Shown: positions 23,854 to 33,541 of the stretch, one piece after another
Position numbering within the stretch: position 1 is the first letter of the stretch
How the letters are laid out: each line of letters begins with the position of its first letter
Origin: Opitutus terrae PB90-1
GTDB taxonomy: Bacteria; Verrucomicrobiota; Verrucomicrobiia; Opitutales; Opitutaceae
Reading direction: 5' to 3'
DNA: 64,000 nt
NCBI RefSeq assembly: GCF_000019965.1
Contig: NC_010571.1
Coordinates: 1,550,001-1,614,000 of the forward strand
Notes under the pieces: generated by a model
What the model was told of the DNA's origin: nothing
The model's database searches: none
The model's input: the letters and a program-made list of their open reading frames with translations, nothing else
Program-made: the position numbers and the translations under genes

Positions 23854-26850
23854 ATGCCGTTCAAAATCCTTCCCTGGCTCCGTCGCTTCGCGCAGTGCGG
23901 CCTTTTCCTCGTTTCGGTGTTCACCCTTGCCCCCGTGGCCACCGCGTCGGTCTCGATTTATCCCCTCCGGCCCGATGATCCGCAGGCGGTCTACGCTACG
24001 CGTGAAGCATTCGGTGTTCACGCTGACGGACTCGGCGACGATTCCGCCGCGCTGCAGCGCGCAATCGATCAGGTGCAGGAAACGACGCGGCGTGGAATCG
24101 TGTTCTTGCCCGAAGGCCGCTACCGTCTCACCCGCGCGCTGCAGGTGTGGAGCGGAATCCGTTTGATTGGCTACGGGGCGAATCGGCCGGTGCTCGTGCT
24201 CGGCGCCAACACACCAGGCTACCAAGACGGCGCCGGAAAATATCTCGTCCATTTCGTGAGCGATCGACCCGCGACGCCCGATCTGCCGGTCCGCGACGCG
24301 AACCCCGGCACGTTTTACTCGGGAATCAGCAACGTCGACATCGAGATCGGGCCGGGAAATCCCGCCGCGGTCGGCGTGCGCGCGCACTTCGCGCAGCACT
24401 GCCATCTTGCGCACATGGAATTTCGGATCGGCGAAGGCCGCGCGGGTGTCGAGGAAGTCGGCAACGAGGCCGAGGACCTGCAGTTTCACGGTGGCGAGTT
24501 CGGAATCACCCTGCACAAACCGTCGCCGAGCTGGCCGTTCGTGTTGCTCGACTCATCGTTTGTCGGCCAGCGGCAGGCGGCGATCGAAACGGAGGAGGGC
24601 GGGCTCACATTGATTCGCGTGCGAATGGCGGACGTGGCGACGGCGGTGGTGGTCCGGCCGGAGCGCGCCGAGGAACTGTTCATGAAGGATTGCCGGCTCG
24701 AGCGGATCAGCGGTCCGGCGCTCGTGATCAGCGACGAGCGGAGTGCGCGCACGCAGATCAATCTGCAGAACGTGGTGTGCGCCGATGTGCCGCGGCTGGC
24801 GCGTTTCCGCGAGAGTGGCCGCGAGATCGCAGGTCGGGCGGAGCACTATCGTGTGCAGGAGTTTTCGCACGGATTGCAGGTCACTGATCTCGGCGCGATG
24901 CCGAGAATCCACACGACCAGCGTGCTCGAGCCGCTGGAGGCGCTGCCGGCGTTGGTCGAGTCCGACATTTCCCCACTGCCGCCAATGGCCAGCTGGGTGG
25001 ACGTGCGCACGCTGGGCGCGAAGGGCGATGGCGTCAGCGATGACACCGCGGCCTTGCGCGCCGCGATCGCGCAGCACCGTACGATTTATCTGCCAAGTGG
25101 CCGGTATCGCGTCACCGAGCCGATTCTGCTCCGGCCCGACACGGTGCTGGTAGGGCTGAGCCCGATCACCACGCAGATCGTGATCGATGATTTCACTGCG
25201 GCGTTTCAGGGCGTGAACGGTCCGACCGAGCGGCCAAAGGTGCCGGACATTCCGGGGGTGCCTCGAGCCTGGCTGCAGCTGCCGCCGTTCGCCGGCAAGG
25301 GTGCGCCGGTTCCCTTGCTCGAGGCACCGCGCGGCGGCACGAACATCGTCACCGGCATCGGTCTCGACACTGGCGGCGTGAACAACCGCGCCGTCGCCCT
25401 GAAGTGGTGCGCCGGCGAGCGCTCGCTGGTGAACGACGTCCGCTTCCTCGGCGGGCACGGCACCTACGGCCCGGACGGTCAGTGGCTCGCGATCTACAAC
25501 GACAACCGCACCGCGGATCCCGATCCGCAGCGCCGGTGGGACTCGCAGCATTGGAGCCTGTGGGTGACGGATGGCGGCGGCGGCACGTTCAAGGGGCTCT
25601 GGACGCCAAGTCCGTTTGCCGCGGCCGGGCTCTATGTTTCGCACACCTCGACGCCGGGCCGCGTCTACGCGATGTCGAGCGAGCATCATGTCCGCAACGA
25701 GGTGAAGTTGCGCGACGTCGCCAATTGGGAGTTCTATGCGCTGCAGACCGAGGAGGAGCGCGGCGAGAGTCCGCACGCGCTGCCGCTGGAGATTGACGGC
25801 TGCCGCAATCTGCTCGTGGCGAACTTTTTCATTTACCGCGTCGACCTGCCCGTGCCGTTCGAAACCGGCATTCGTGTGACTAACTCGCACGCGCTCCGCT
25901 TCCGCGGACTGCACGTCTACAGTCCGGGCAAGCTCAGCTTCGACAACACGCTCGTCGACCAGACGCACGGCGTGCAGATTCGCGCGCGCGAAATCGCGCG
26001 GCTGGACGTGTCCGGCCGGCCGCCGGCGAAACGCGCTGCGCTGCGCGTCGAGAAACTCGCGGGCGGATTCACGAGCATCGATGGCCTCGCTGCGGACGCC
26101 GCGGGCAGCGTGACCTTCGTCGATCAGGCGGCGAGCCGGATTTGGCGCTGGGCGCCAGCGGAGGGATTGTCGCTGGTGACCGATGCGATTCCGCAGCCCG
26201 TCGCACTTGCGTTCGACGCAGCGGGCAACCTGCTCGTCGTTGCGCGCCACGGAAACGTCTACGCCTTGCCGCCGAACGCCCGTGAGTCGGCGATCGCCGT
26301 GCTCACGCCCGCACCCGCGGCCGTCCGAAACGACGCGGTCTTCTGGTTGCCGGCGAACCGTTGGCGCGACGGTCACGATTGGATCGCGGCGAACACCGCC
26401 GCACCGACGCTGCACTATGTGTCGCCCGATGGCAGCGCGTTGATCCCCGCGCCGTCGTCGTATGCCAGGCTCACCGAGCCGCGCGGCGGCTGGGGCGCGG
26501 GCACGATCGATGTGGCGCGGGCCTACGCGCTGCTGCCGGCACGGGCGGGCGAGCCGGTCTACGTCGCGGATGAGTTTGGCCAGAAAACGTGGCGGTTCCG
26601 CATGCAGCCTAACGGCGCGCTCGCGGAGCCGGAATTGTTCGCCGAAGAAGGCGAGTGTGGCACGGCGGTCGATCCCGCCGGCAATGTCTACGTCTGCGCC
26701 GGAAATGTTCTTGTCTACAATCCTCACGGCGAGCTGATCGACCTCATCGAGGTGCCCGAGCGTCCGGCGGTGATCGCGTTCGGCGGAGCCGAACGGCGCA
26801 CGCTGTTCATCGCGGCGCGGACCTCGCTCTACGCGTTTCGGCTGCGCTGA
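23854..26850 (+). CDS. GH55-like double beta-helix protein with C-terminal propeller
   Basis: 998 residues, signal peptide ending near VATASVS. Two pectate-lyase-3 type repeats open two beta-helix domains: FGVHADGLGDDSAALQRAI near residue 50 and LGAKGDGVSDDTAALRAAI near 388. That tandem arrangement is the fold of GH55 exo- and endo-beta-1,3-glucanases. From about residue 730 a different region begins (FTSIDGLAADAAGSVTFVD, then LAFDAAGNLLVVAR and VDPAGNVYVCAGN), which reads like an NHL or SMP-30-type beta-propeller; that combination is uncommon. With GH16 and GH30 beside it, beta-1,3-glucan breakdown is the most consistent role. Catalytic residues could not be assigned by eye. Confidence 0.8.
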   Translation: MPFKILPWLRRFAQCGLFLVSVFTLAPVATASVSIYPLRPDDPQAVYATREAFGVHADGLGDDSAALQRAIDQVQETTRRGIVFLPEGRYRLTRALQVWSGIRLIGYGANRPVLVLGANTPGYQDGAGKYLVHFVSDRPATPDLPVRDANPGTFYSGISNVDIEIGPGNPAAVGVRAHFAQHCHLAHMEFRIGEGRAGVEEVGNEAEDLQFHGGEFGITLHKPSPSWPFVLLDSSFVGQRQAAIETEEGGLTLIRVRMADVATAVVVRPERAEELFMKDCRLERISGPALVISDERSARTQINLQNVVCADVPRLARFRESGREIAGRAEHYRVQEFSHGLQVTDLGAMPRIHTTSVLEPLEALPALVESDISPLPPMASWVDVRTLGAKGDGVSDDTAALRAAIAQHRTIYLPSGRYRVTEPILLRPDTVLVGLSPITTQIVIDDFTAAFQGVNGPTERPKVPDIPGVPRAWLQLPPFAGKGAPVPLLEAPRGGTNIVTGIGLDTGGVNNRAVALKWCAGERSLVNDVRFLGGHGTYGPDGQWLAIYNDNRTADPDPQRRWDSQHWSLWVTDGGGGTFKGLWTPSPFAAAGLYVSHTSTPGRVYAMSSEHHVRNEVKLRDVANWEFYALQTEEERGESPHALPLEIDGCRNLLVANFFIYRVDLPVPFETGIRVTNSHALRFRGLHVYSPGKLSFDNTLVDQTHGVQIRAREIARLDVSGRPPAKRAALRVEKLAGGFTSIDGLAADAAGSVTFVDQAASRIWRWAPAEGLSLVTDAIPQPVALAFDAAGNLLVVARHGNVYALPPNARESAIAVLTPAPAAVRNDAVFWLPANRWRDGHDWIAANTAAPTLHYVSPDGSALIPAPSSYARLTEPRGGWGAGTIDVARAYALLPARAGEPVYVADEFGQKTWRFRMQPNGALAEPELFAEEGECGTAVDPAGNVYVCAGNVLVYNPHGELIDLIEVPERPAVIAFGGAERRTLFIAARTSLYAFRLR

Positions 26851-26911
26851 GCCTGTCATATTTGAAGGGCGTGGAAATGGCGTGGCGTCATGCGGCGCAC
26901 ACCCGTTCCCC

Positions 26912-27751
26912 ATGTTTTCATCGCCCTCTTCCCGATTGGCGGCGATCGGCCGCGCGTTTTTCGCCGCCGCAATCGTTTTCTTCGGCGTGCAGCACCTGCT
27001 CTACGGCGAGTTCGTCACGCGGCTTCTGCCGCCGTGGCCCGCGTGGGTGCCGGCGCGCGCGTGGTGGGCTTACGCGATCGGCGTCGCGTTGCTCTTTGCG
27101 GGCGTCGCCCTCCTGCTCCCGAAATTCGCTCGCCGCACCGCGCTCGCGCTGGGCGCCGTAACGTTCCTCTCGGCGCTGTTGTTGGCGCTGCCGCCCGCGG
27201 CGCGCAACCTGAGCGTCGGGCTCGAGTGGACCAAAGCCGGCAAGGCGCTGGTGTTCGGCGGCGGCGCTTGGCTGCTCGCAGCCATGGTGCCGGGTGAGTT
27301 CGCCCGACCGGGCGACGCGAAGCTCGCCGCGGTCGGTCGCGGCTGCTTCAGCGGGTTCATGATTCTTTGCGGTATCCAGCATTTTCTGTGGGCCCGCTTC
27401 GTAGTCGCGCTGGTGCCGCAATGGATCCCCGGTGCGATGGCCTGGACCTACTTTGCCGGCGTCGCGCTCATCGCGGGTGGCGTTGGGCTGCTCGTGCCGC
27501 GCACCGCGCGACTCGCCGCCGCGCTGAGCGCACTGATGATTTTCACCTGGGTTATCGTGCTGCACCTCCCGCGGGCGCTGGCCAACCTACACGATGCGAA
27601 CGAGGCCACGGCGGTTTTCGAGGCGCTCGCGTTCAGCGGACTGGCGCTGCTGCTCGCGCTGCCGCGGAGCGCGCGCGAGCCTTCGCCCACGGCATCAATC
27701 CGCCCGGACGGACTCGCCTACAGCGACGCCAGCACGCCGCCGTCGACGTAG
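26912..27751 (+). CDS. DoxX-like membrane protein with internal duplication
   Basis: 279 residues, about eight membrane helices. The two halves repeat: GVQHLLYGEFVTRLLPPW near residue 25 and GIQHFLWARFVVALVPQW near 150, each followed by a WxYAxGVAL-type helix. So the gene looks like a fused tandem duplication of a four-helix DoxX-type unit. Its role is unknown; DoxX relatives take part in respiration-linked or redox membrane functions. It starts 61 bases after the GH55-like gene, but its content does not tie it to glycan use. Its last 34 bases overlap the convergent SDR gene. Confidence 0.75.
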   Translation: MFSSPSSRLAAIGRAFFAAAIVFFGVQHLLYGEFVTRLLPPWPAWVPARAWWAYAIGVALLFAGVALLLPKFARRTALALGAVTFLSALLLALPPAARNLSVGLEWTKAGKALVFGGGAWLLAAMVPGEFARPGDAKLAAVGRGCFSGFMILCGIQHFLWARFVVALVPQWIPGAMAWTYFAGVALIAGGVGLLVPRTARLAAALSALMIFTWVIVLHLPRALANLHDANEATAVFEALAFSGLALLLALPRSAREPSPTASIRPDGLAYSDASTPPST

Positions 27752-28491
27752 AGGATCTGGCCGTTCACGAAATCCGACGCCCGCGAGGCGAGGAACACCG
27801 CCGCGCCCACGAGTTCCTCCGGCTTGCCCCACCGACGTGCCGGCGTGCGCAGCTTCAACCAGGCGTCGAACTGCGGGTTTTCCACGAGAGCCTGCGTCAT
27901 CTCGGTGGCAAAGTACCCCGGCCCAATTCCATTGATCTGAAGCCCGTGCTCGGCCCACTCCACCGCCATCGCGCGCGTCAGCATCTTCAGCCCGCCCTTG
28001 GCCGCGGCGTAGTTGCCGGTGGTCGCGCGGCCGATTTCGCTCATCAGCGAACAGACGTTGATGATCTTGCCGGCTCGCCGCGCGATCATCCCGGGTGCGA
28101 CGGCCCGCGCGACCAGGAAGGCGCTGGTAAGATTCGTGTCGAGCACCTCACGCCACTGGCTCTCGAGCATCTCGAGCAGTGGCGCGCGACGGTGAATGCC
28201 CGCGTTGTTCACCAGGATGTCGATTGGCCCGAACGTCTCCTGCACGTGCGCAATCGCGTGGGTCACGGCGCGGGCGTCCGTCACGTCGAAGACCGCGCTC
28301 GTCACGCGGGCGCCGCCGGCGCGCAGGTCTGCGGCGGCGGCTTCGACTTTCGCGGGATCGCGGCCATTCAGCACAATCGCGGCGCCGTGCTGGGCGAGTC
28401 CGCGTGCGAGCGCGAGGCCGAGTCCCTGACTGGAGCCGGTGATCAACGCGGTGCGGCCAGTGAGGTCGAAAAGAGACGAAGAGGCAGTCAT
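27718..28491 (-). CDS. Short-chain dehydrogenase, gluconate 5-dehydrogenase-like
   Basis: 257 residues, one Rossmann domain. Cofactor motif TGSSQGLG near residue 16, NNAG near 92, catalytic Ser (INVCSLMSE), and YAAAK near 158-162. The closing stretch SRASDFVNGQILYVDGG is typical of gluconate 5-dehydrogenase/ 3-oxoacyl reductase-like SDRs, with IdnO as the closest match I can recall. It would interconvert gluconate and 5-ketogluconate or a related sugar acid with NAD(P)H. The ATG giving MTASSSLFDLTGR is chosen for length and the family start. Overlaps the preceding membrane-protein gene tail to tail. Confidence 0.85.
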   Translation of the reverse strand: MTASSSLFDLTGRTALITGSSQGLGLALARGLAQHGAAIVLNGRDPAKVEAAAADLRAGGARVTSAVFDVTDARAVTHAIAHVQETFGPIDILVNNAGIHRRAPLLEMLESQWREVLDTNLTSAFLVARAVAPGMIARRAGKIINVCSLMSEIGRATTGNYAAAKGGLKMLTRAMAVEWAEHGLQINGIGPGYFATEMTQALVENPQFDAWLKLRTPARRWGKPEELVGAAVFLASRASDFVNGQILYVDGGVLASL

Positions 28492-28618
28492 GCAGGACGG
28501 ACCATGCGTCGTGCCCGTCGGTTCGCCACCCGATGCCGCGCAATCCGTGATCGGCCTCAGGCCGCGGGGCAGGAACCTGCCGCGGGCCGGGCGTGCGGCT
28601 GGCGGGCGAGGTCCTGGT

Positions 28619-30172
28619 TCAGCTCTTCCGGTAATGGTCAGCCATCTTGTAGCGCAGCGCGTAGAGCCCGAATGCCGCTGCGGCGGCAAACGCGAAGATC
28701 GCGAAGAAGAACATCTGAAATGCCGTCACGCCGAAGCCGGTCGACCCGATAACGTGGGTGACGGTCGGGCTTCTCACGCCGGCATTCACGACGAGCACCC
28801 AGAGATTGCCGATCGTCACCGACAAGCTCCAGAAGCTCAGAATCGCACCTTTCATCGCCTGCGGCGCCTGGCTGTAGGCGAACTCGAGGCCGGTGGCGGA
28901 AACCAGCACTTCGCCGAGCGTCAGCAGCGCGTAGGGTAGCACTTGCCACGTGATCGAGAACACGTGTCCGCCGTCGAGCACGAGCTGCATCCCGCCCACG
29001 ACGATCCACGATAGTCCGGCGAAAGCGATGCCGGCGCCCATCCGCCGCAGCGGCGTCGGCTCGAATCCGAACCGCCGCAGCGCCGGATAGACGACCAGGT
29101 TGTTCAACGGAATCAGCAGCATCACCAGCAGCGGATTCAGCGCCTGCATTTGCGACGACTGAAACCAGTGCGGTTTGCTCATCAGGTCGGCCTGCAGGAT
29201 CCACGTCGAAGCCTTCTGGTCGAACAGCGACCAGAACGGCGTGACGAGGAAGAACAGCACGAGCACGCGCAGCACCGCCCGCACGCCATCGACGGCTTCG
29301 TCGGGATGAGTGCCCCGCGCGCGCTCGAGTTGGATCCACACGCCCGCGCCGCCGAAGCCGATGACGGCCACCAGCGCGACGCACGCGGAGATCACGAAGC
29401 CAAACGATCCTATCTTGGCGAAGGCGGCGATCGCGAGCACCAGGCCAAGTCCGGCCAACACGCGTCCTGACACGCCCGCGGCGAGCGCGGTGCGCGCTAC
29501 GCGCAGGAACGAGTGCGGATTCGATGGTGCGGGTGGCACCATGACGTATTTCCGACGGCCCAGCCACAGGATCACGGTCGAGATGAACATCAGCACACCG
29601 GGCACGCCGAACGCGATCGCCGGCCCGAGCTGTTTCAGGAAAATCGGCATCAGCAGCGAGGCGAAGAACGACCCGAAGTTGATGATCCAGTAGAACGCGT
29701 CGAAAACCACCTTCGCGAGGTGCTTGTTGGACTGATCGAACTGGTCGCCGACGAAGGCGGCGACGCACGGCTTGATGCCGCCCGAGCCGAGCGCGATGAG
29801 AAAGAGCCCGCCATAGAACCCGAGCTTGTTGTCCACGAACAACGCGAGGCAGCCCTGCCCGACGCAGTAGACGAGGCTCAGCCAGAAGATCGTGTGGTAT
29901 TTCCCGAAAAACCGGTCGGCGATCCAGCCGCCGAGCAGCGGGAAAAAGTAGACACCGATCACGAACGTGTGAAAGACGTCCTTCGCGGCGCCGGCGCGTT
30001 CGCTCTCGGGCAGATACGCGAGCAGCGACGAGACGAGGAACACCGTCAGGATGTTGCGCATCCCGTAAAAGCTGAACCGCTCGCAGCCTTCGTTGCCGAT
30101 GATGTAGGGGATCTGGCGCGGAATGCGCGCGTTCGACGCCGGGACCGCGGCGCTGACTGAAGGGGTGGTCAT
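28619..30172 (-). CDS. POT-family proton-dependent oligopeptide transporter
   Basis: 517 residues with about 14 membrane helices. Signatures of the POT/PTR family: IGNEGCERFSFYGMRNIL (the ExxERFxYYG motif region) near residue 25, and GGWIADRFFGKYHTI after helix 2. It imports di- and tripeptides with protons. Transcribed toward the SDR gene with a 127-base gap. The upstream 530-base region carries its promoter and that of the divergent fhs gene. No peptide catabolism genes lie beside it. Confidence 0.92.
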   Translation of the reverse strand: MTTPSVSAAVPASNARIPRQIPYIIGNEGCERFSFYGMRNILTVFLVSSLLAYLPESERAGAAKDVFHTFVIGVYFFPLLGGWIADRFFGKYHTIFWLSLVYCVGQGCLALFVDNKLGFYGGLFLIALGSGGIKPCVAAFVGDQFDQSNKHLAKVVFDAFYWIINFGSFFASLLMPIFLKQLGPAIAFGVPGVLMFISTVILWLGRRKYVMVPPAPSNPHSFLRVARTALAAGVSGRVLAGLGLVLAIAAFAKIGSFGFVISACVALVAVIGFGGAGVWIQLERARGTHPDEAVDGVRAVLRVLVLFFLVTPFWSLFDQKASTWILQADLMSKPHWFQSSQMQALNPLLVMLLIPLNNLVVYPALRRFGFEPTPLRRMGAGIAFAGLSWIVVGGMQLVLDGGHVFSITWQVLPYALLTLGEVLVSATGLEFAYSQAPQAMKGAILSFWSLSVTIGNLWVLVVNAGVRSPTVTHVIGSTGFGVTAFQMFFFAIFAFAAAAAFGLYALRYKMADHYRKS

Positions 30173-30702
30173 GAAAGATTGGCCTCACGCTGGCGGAGCC
30201 CGCCCGAAGATCAAGGAGCGACCCGCCGCGACGACCTGCTACGAGGCAGCCGCGACTTGCATCGGTCGGTTCTCGTGCGCTCCGCGGTACCAGGCGCCAG
30301 AAAAAATGTTACGTATACGTGGATCCCGAAGCAGAGGCTGCAGACGTGGCCCCGCGCATGGGCGCAGGGATGGAACGGCCCGCGCGCACCAAACCGTCCC
30401 GCTGGTCACGCAGCGGGCCCACGAGATCAATCTCGGTATTCAGGTATACTTGGCGCTTTTGCCGAAGCGGAGAGAGGCGAGGGGAGCGGTGGCGCGGAAA
30501 AAGGAAGCGCTTGGCGGGATGCGCGGCCGCGGGCGGTTATGGGCATGTTCAGCAATTTTGCAGTGGCTGGTAGTGCAGCTCCTAACGCCGGCACGGGCGG
30601 GCAATGAGCTTGTCCGCAGTCGCTCTTGGCCAAGGATTGGCGGCAGCGCGGCTAGCCGCTCGCCCGCGTGCACGCGGCGCGCGTGACGTTACCCCACTCT
30701 CC
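30173..30702. other. Long intergenic region upstream of fhs
   Basis: 530 bases between the divergent POT and fhs genes with no convincing gene. Notable points: a perfect palindrome ACGTATACGT at 30311-30320 in a relatively AT-rich patch (GAAAAAATGTTACGTATACG), a hairpin CCCGCTG/CAGCGGG near 30403-30420, and a purine-rich stretch at 30470-30530. Several open frames overlap here but show no family character or ribosome binding site. Confidence 0.55.
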
Positions 30703-32385
30703 ATGAACCCCGCCGGCCTCACCGCCCTAGAGATCTCCCGCCGCGCGCAGCTTCGACCGATCGCCGAAGTCGCCGCCCAGCTCGGCATCGCCGCCGACGA
30801 CCTGGATCTCTACGGCCGTTACCGCGCGAAGCTCTCGCTCGGACTCACGCGGCGCTTGCAGGACGCGCCGCCAGGAAAGCTCGTGCTGATGACGGCGATC
30901 ACGCCGACCCCCGCCGGCGAGGGTAAGACGACCACGAGCATCGGCCTCGTCGACGCGCTGAACCGGATCGGCCGGAAGGCCGTGGTGTGCCTGCGCGAAC
31001 CGGCGATCGGCCCGTGCTTCGGCATGAAAGGCGGCGGCGCCGGTGGCGGGCGCGCACAGGTCGTGCCGATGGAGGACATCAACCTCCATTTCAACGGCGA
31101 CTTCCACGCGGTGACCTCCGCGCACAACCTGCTCGCGGCGATGCTCGACAGCCACCTGCACTTCGGCAACGCGCTCGGCATCGATGTGCGGCGCGTGCTC
31201 TGGCGGCGCGTGATGGACATGAACGACCGCGCCCTGCGCGAACTCGTGATCGGACTCGGCGGTGCGGGCAACTCGATGCCGCGCGAGTCGGGCTTCGACA
31301 TCACGGCTGCGTCCGAGGTGATGGCGACGCTCTGTTTTGCTGAGTCGCTGCCGGACCTGAAGGAGCGGTTCGGTCGGATCGCGGTGGCGTGGAACGCGGC
31401 CCGCCGGCTGGTCACCGCGAACGACCTGAAAGCGGCGGGCGCCATGACCGTGCTGATGCGCTACGCGATCCAGCCGAACCTGGTGCAGACGCTGGAGGGC
31501 AGCCCCGCACTCATTCACGGCGGACCTTTCGGCAACATCGCGCACGGCTGCAACTCCGTCACCGCGACGAAACTCGGACTCCGGCTGGCCGAGTTCGCCG
31601 TGACGGAGGCGGGCTTCGGCGCCGATCTCGGCGCGGAGAAGTTTCTCAACATCAAATGTCGCAAGACCGGTCTGCGGCCCGATGTGGCGGTGTTGGTGGC
31701 GACGATCCGCGCGCTGAAATATCACGGGGGAGTCAAGGTGGCGGATCTCGGCCGGCCGGACGTGGCCGCGCTGACCGCGGGACTCGACAATCTGCGCAAG
31801 CACCTTGAGAACCTGCGCGCGTTCGGGCTGCCGGTGGTGGTGGCGGTGAACACGTTTCCGAGTGACACGCTCGAGGAATGGCAGGTCGTGGCGGCGGCGT
31901 GCGCAGAGCTGGGCGCTCCCGTGGCGCGCTGCGAGCATTTCACCCGGGGCGGCGAGGGCGCCGAAGATCTCGCCCGGCTGGTGGCGCAGACGGCCGCGAC
32001 GCCGAGCCGGCCGATCGCGTTCACCTATGCCGACGACCTGCCGCTGCTCGAGAAGGTGCGGAGCGTTGCGCGGGCGATCTACGGCGCAGATGACGTGGTG
32101 CCAGAAGGTGCGACGGCGGAAAAGCTGCGCGGCTTCGAGGCGGCGGGTTTCGGCGCGCTGCCGGTGTGCATGGCGAAGACGCAGTATTCGTTTTCGGCGA
32201 ATCCGCAGCTGCGCAACCGGCCGCGCGGGTTCAAGGTGCCGCTGCGCGACGCGCGGCTGAACGCCGGCCCCGGTTTCGTCGTGATCTACACTGGCGAAAT
32301 CATGACGATGCCCGGTTTGCCCAAGGTCCCCGCCGCCGAGGCGATGGACATCGACGCGGACGGCAACACGGTGGGGTTGTTCTAG
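30703..32385 (+). CDS. fhs: Formate-tetrahydrofolate ligase
   Basis: Makes 10-formyl-THF from formate, THF and ATP, feeding purine and one-carbon metabolism. 560 residues from the ATG giving MNPAGLTALEISRRAQL, the normal family length. The P-loop TPAGEGKTTTSIGL lies near residue 68, and the signature FGMKGGGAGGGRAQVVPMED near 105; FHAVTSAHNLLAA follows. It is monocistronic in appearance: 48 bases separate it from an unrelated small secreted-protein gene. The frame is open 99 bases upstream but without family similarity. Confidence 0.96.
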   Translation: MNPAGLTALEISRRAQLRPIAEVAAQLGIAADDLDLYGRYRAKLSLGLTRRLQDAPPGKLVLMTAITPTPAGEGKTTTSIGLVDALNRIGRKAVVCLREPAIGPCFGMKGGGAGGGRAQVVPMEDINLHFNGDFHAVTSAHNLLAAMLDSHLHFGNALGIDVRRVLWRRVMDMNDRALRELVIGLGGAGNSMPRESGFDITAASEVMATLCFAESLPDLKERFGRIAVAWNAARRLVTANDLKAAGAMTVLMRYAIQPNLVQTLEGSPALIHGGPFGNIAHGCNSVTATKLGLRLAEFAVTEAGFGADLGAEKFLNIKCRKTGLRPDVAVLVATIRALKYHGGVKVADLGRPDVAALTAGLDNLRKHLENLRAFGLPVVVAVNTFPSDTLEEWQVVAAACAELGAPVARCEHFTRGGEGAEDLARLVAQTAATPSRPIAFTYADDLPLLEKVRSVARAIYGADDVVPEGATAEKLRGFEAAGFGALPVCMAKTQYSFSANPQLRNRPRGFKVPLRDARLNAGPGFVVIYTGEIMTMPGLPKVPAAEAMDIDADGNTVGLF

Positions 32386-32433
32386 GCCGAGCCCAGCTCG
32401 ACATCGACGAGAAGCAACGATACTCGACTGCGC

Positions 32434-33432
32434 ATGAAAGCGCTCATTCGATGGGGGCTGGCAATCGCGAGTGGAACGTTGTTCGGCCGCGCGGCAGAAC
32501 CGCCGGCAACCCCCGCGGCCGCGGCCTTGGCCGCGCTGGAGGCGCGCGCAGCGGCCGAGAATACCTATCCGAACATTGCGGAGAGTTTTCAGTGCGACCT
32601 CGTGCGGCTCGTCGAGAGCAATACGCTCTCGTCGGGCGAAGAGTTTTATCGCGCCGCGAGATTGGCCCCGCCCCTCACCGGGTTTCGCGAGGTGCGCGTC
32701 GAATACGAATTGATGCTCACCGCGGTGGCGAAGGACCACCTGCCGGCTGAGGCTACACTGCCGGCGGCCTGGGACTCGCTGCAACAGGCGCTCGGACGGC
32801 CATTGCGCTTCGACGCATGGCAGCTGTCCGCGAGGAATCCAGACAACGAGCAGTTTAGCCTGGAGGCGGCACCCAAGGTGATTCGCGGCGTGTGGCAAAA
32901 CCCCGCGATCGCACGCGAAGCGGCAAAAAAGACAGAGGACAACGCGGAGGTGAAGGCGATCGTCGACGCCGACCAAGCAGCTCGCGGCAACTGGAGCAAG
33001 CTGTCGCAAGACGAGCTGCTGAAAATGGCAGAGCAGGATCAGCAACGGAACAAGCGGATCCGGGCGATCGTGAGCGAGGGTGGCTTGCACACGGCGGAGG
33101 ATTTCGCGCGCGCCGCACTGGTGATGCAGCACAGTTCGGGTTTCGCAGGTTACCGGCTCGCGCACGAACTCGCGATCAGTGCGATGCTGCTCGGCGATCG
33201 GAAAATGGGTCGTTGGCTCGTGGCCGCAACCTACGATCGAATGCTGAACTCGGTGGGCCACGTGCAGCGGTTCGGCACGCAGGGTCGGCGAACGCTGGTG
33301 CACGGCAGTCAACCCGTGCTGGACGAAGTCGACGAGCGCGGGATCTGCGACGGCGAGCGGCAGGCGCTAGGGTGTCCCACGCTGGCAGAGAAGCGCGCGA
33401 ACTTCGCGACGCGGAGAGCGAAAACTCCGTAA
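32434..33432 (+). CDS. Exported protein with DUF6624-like C-terminal domain
   Basis: 332 residues with a signal peptide (ALIRWGLAIASGTLFGRAAE). Residues 35-160 form an uncharacterised helical region. From about residue 165 the pattern DADQAARGNWSK ... DQQRNKRIRAIVSEGGLHTA ... ALVMQHSSGFAGYRLAHEL resembles the DUF6624 domain, in which a query protein checks a neighbour list of similar charge; the domain has no known activity. It lies between fhs and a histidine kinase without an obvious functional link. Function unknown; domain assignment is moderate. Confidence 0.7.
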   Translation: MKALIRWGLAIASGTLFGRAAEPPATPAAAALAALEARAAAENTYPNIAESFQCDLVRLVESNTLSSGEEFYRAARLAPPLTGFREVRVEYELMLTAVAKDHLPAEATLPAAWDSLQQALGRPLRFDAWQLSARNPDNEQFSLEAAPKVIRGVWQNPAIAREAAKKTEDNAEVKAIVDADQAARGNWSKLSQDELLKMAEQDQQRNKRIRAIVSEGGLHTAEDFARAALVMQHSSGFAGYRLAHELAISAMLLGDRKMGRWLVAATYDRMLNSVGHVQRFGTQGRRTLVHGSQPVLDEVDERGICDGERQALGCPTLAEKRANFATRRAKTP

Positions 33433-33541
33433 GCGTCGGGCGGACAGGTTCTCTGGTGGACGTTATTGCCGCACAGAAGCGGCGCTTCTGCTCTGCGCGC
33501 GCTGCTCGCCCCGGCCGCCCAAATCCGTTTAGCTCTGCGGC

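Noticed and set aside
24553-26913. 786-codon minus-strand frame opposite the GH55-like gene
   Set aside because: Shadow of the plus-strand gene; the plus strand has a signal peptide and domain motifs.
30123-30686. 187-codon plus-strand frame in the fhs leader
   Set aside because: Starts inside the POT gene on the other strand, has no ribosome binding site or domain, and Arg/Ala-rich composition typical of chance frames.
30173-30702. ZTP or THF riboswitch before fhs
   Set aside because: I could not find the conserved core stretches of either class by eye.
30727-33312. 861-codon minus-strand frame across fhs and the DUF6624-like gene
   Set aside because: Spans two unrelated plus-strand genes and shows no family character.
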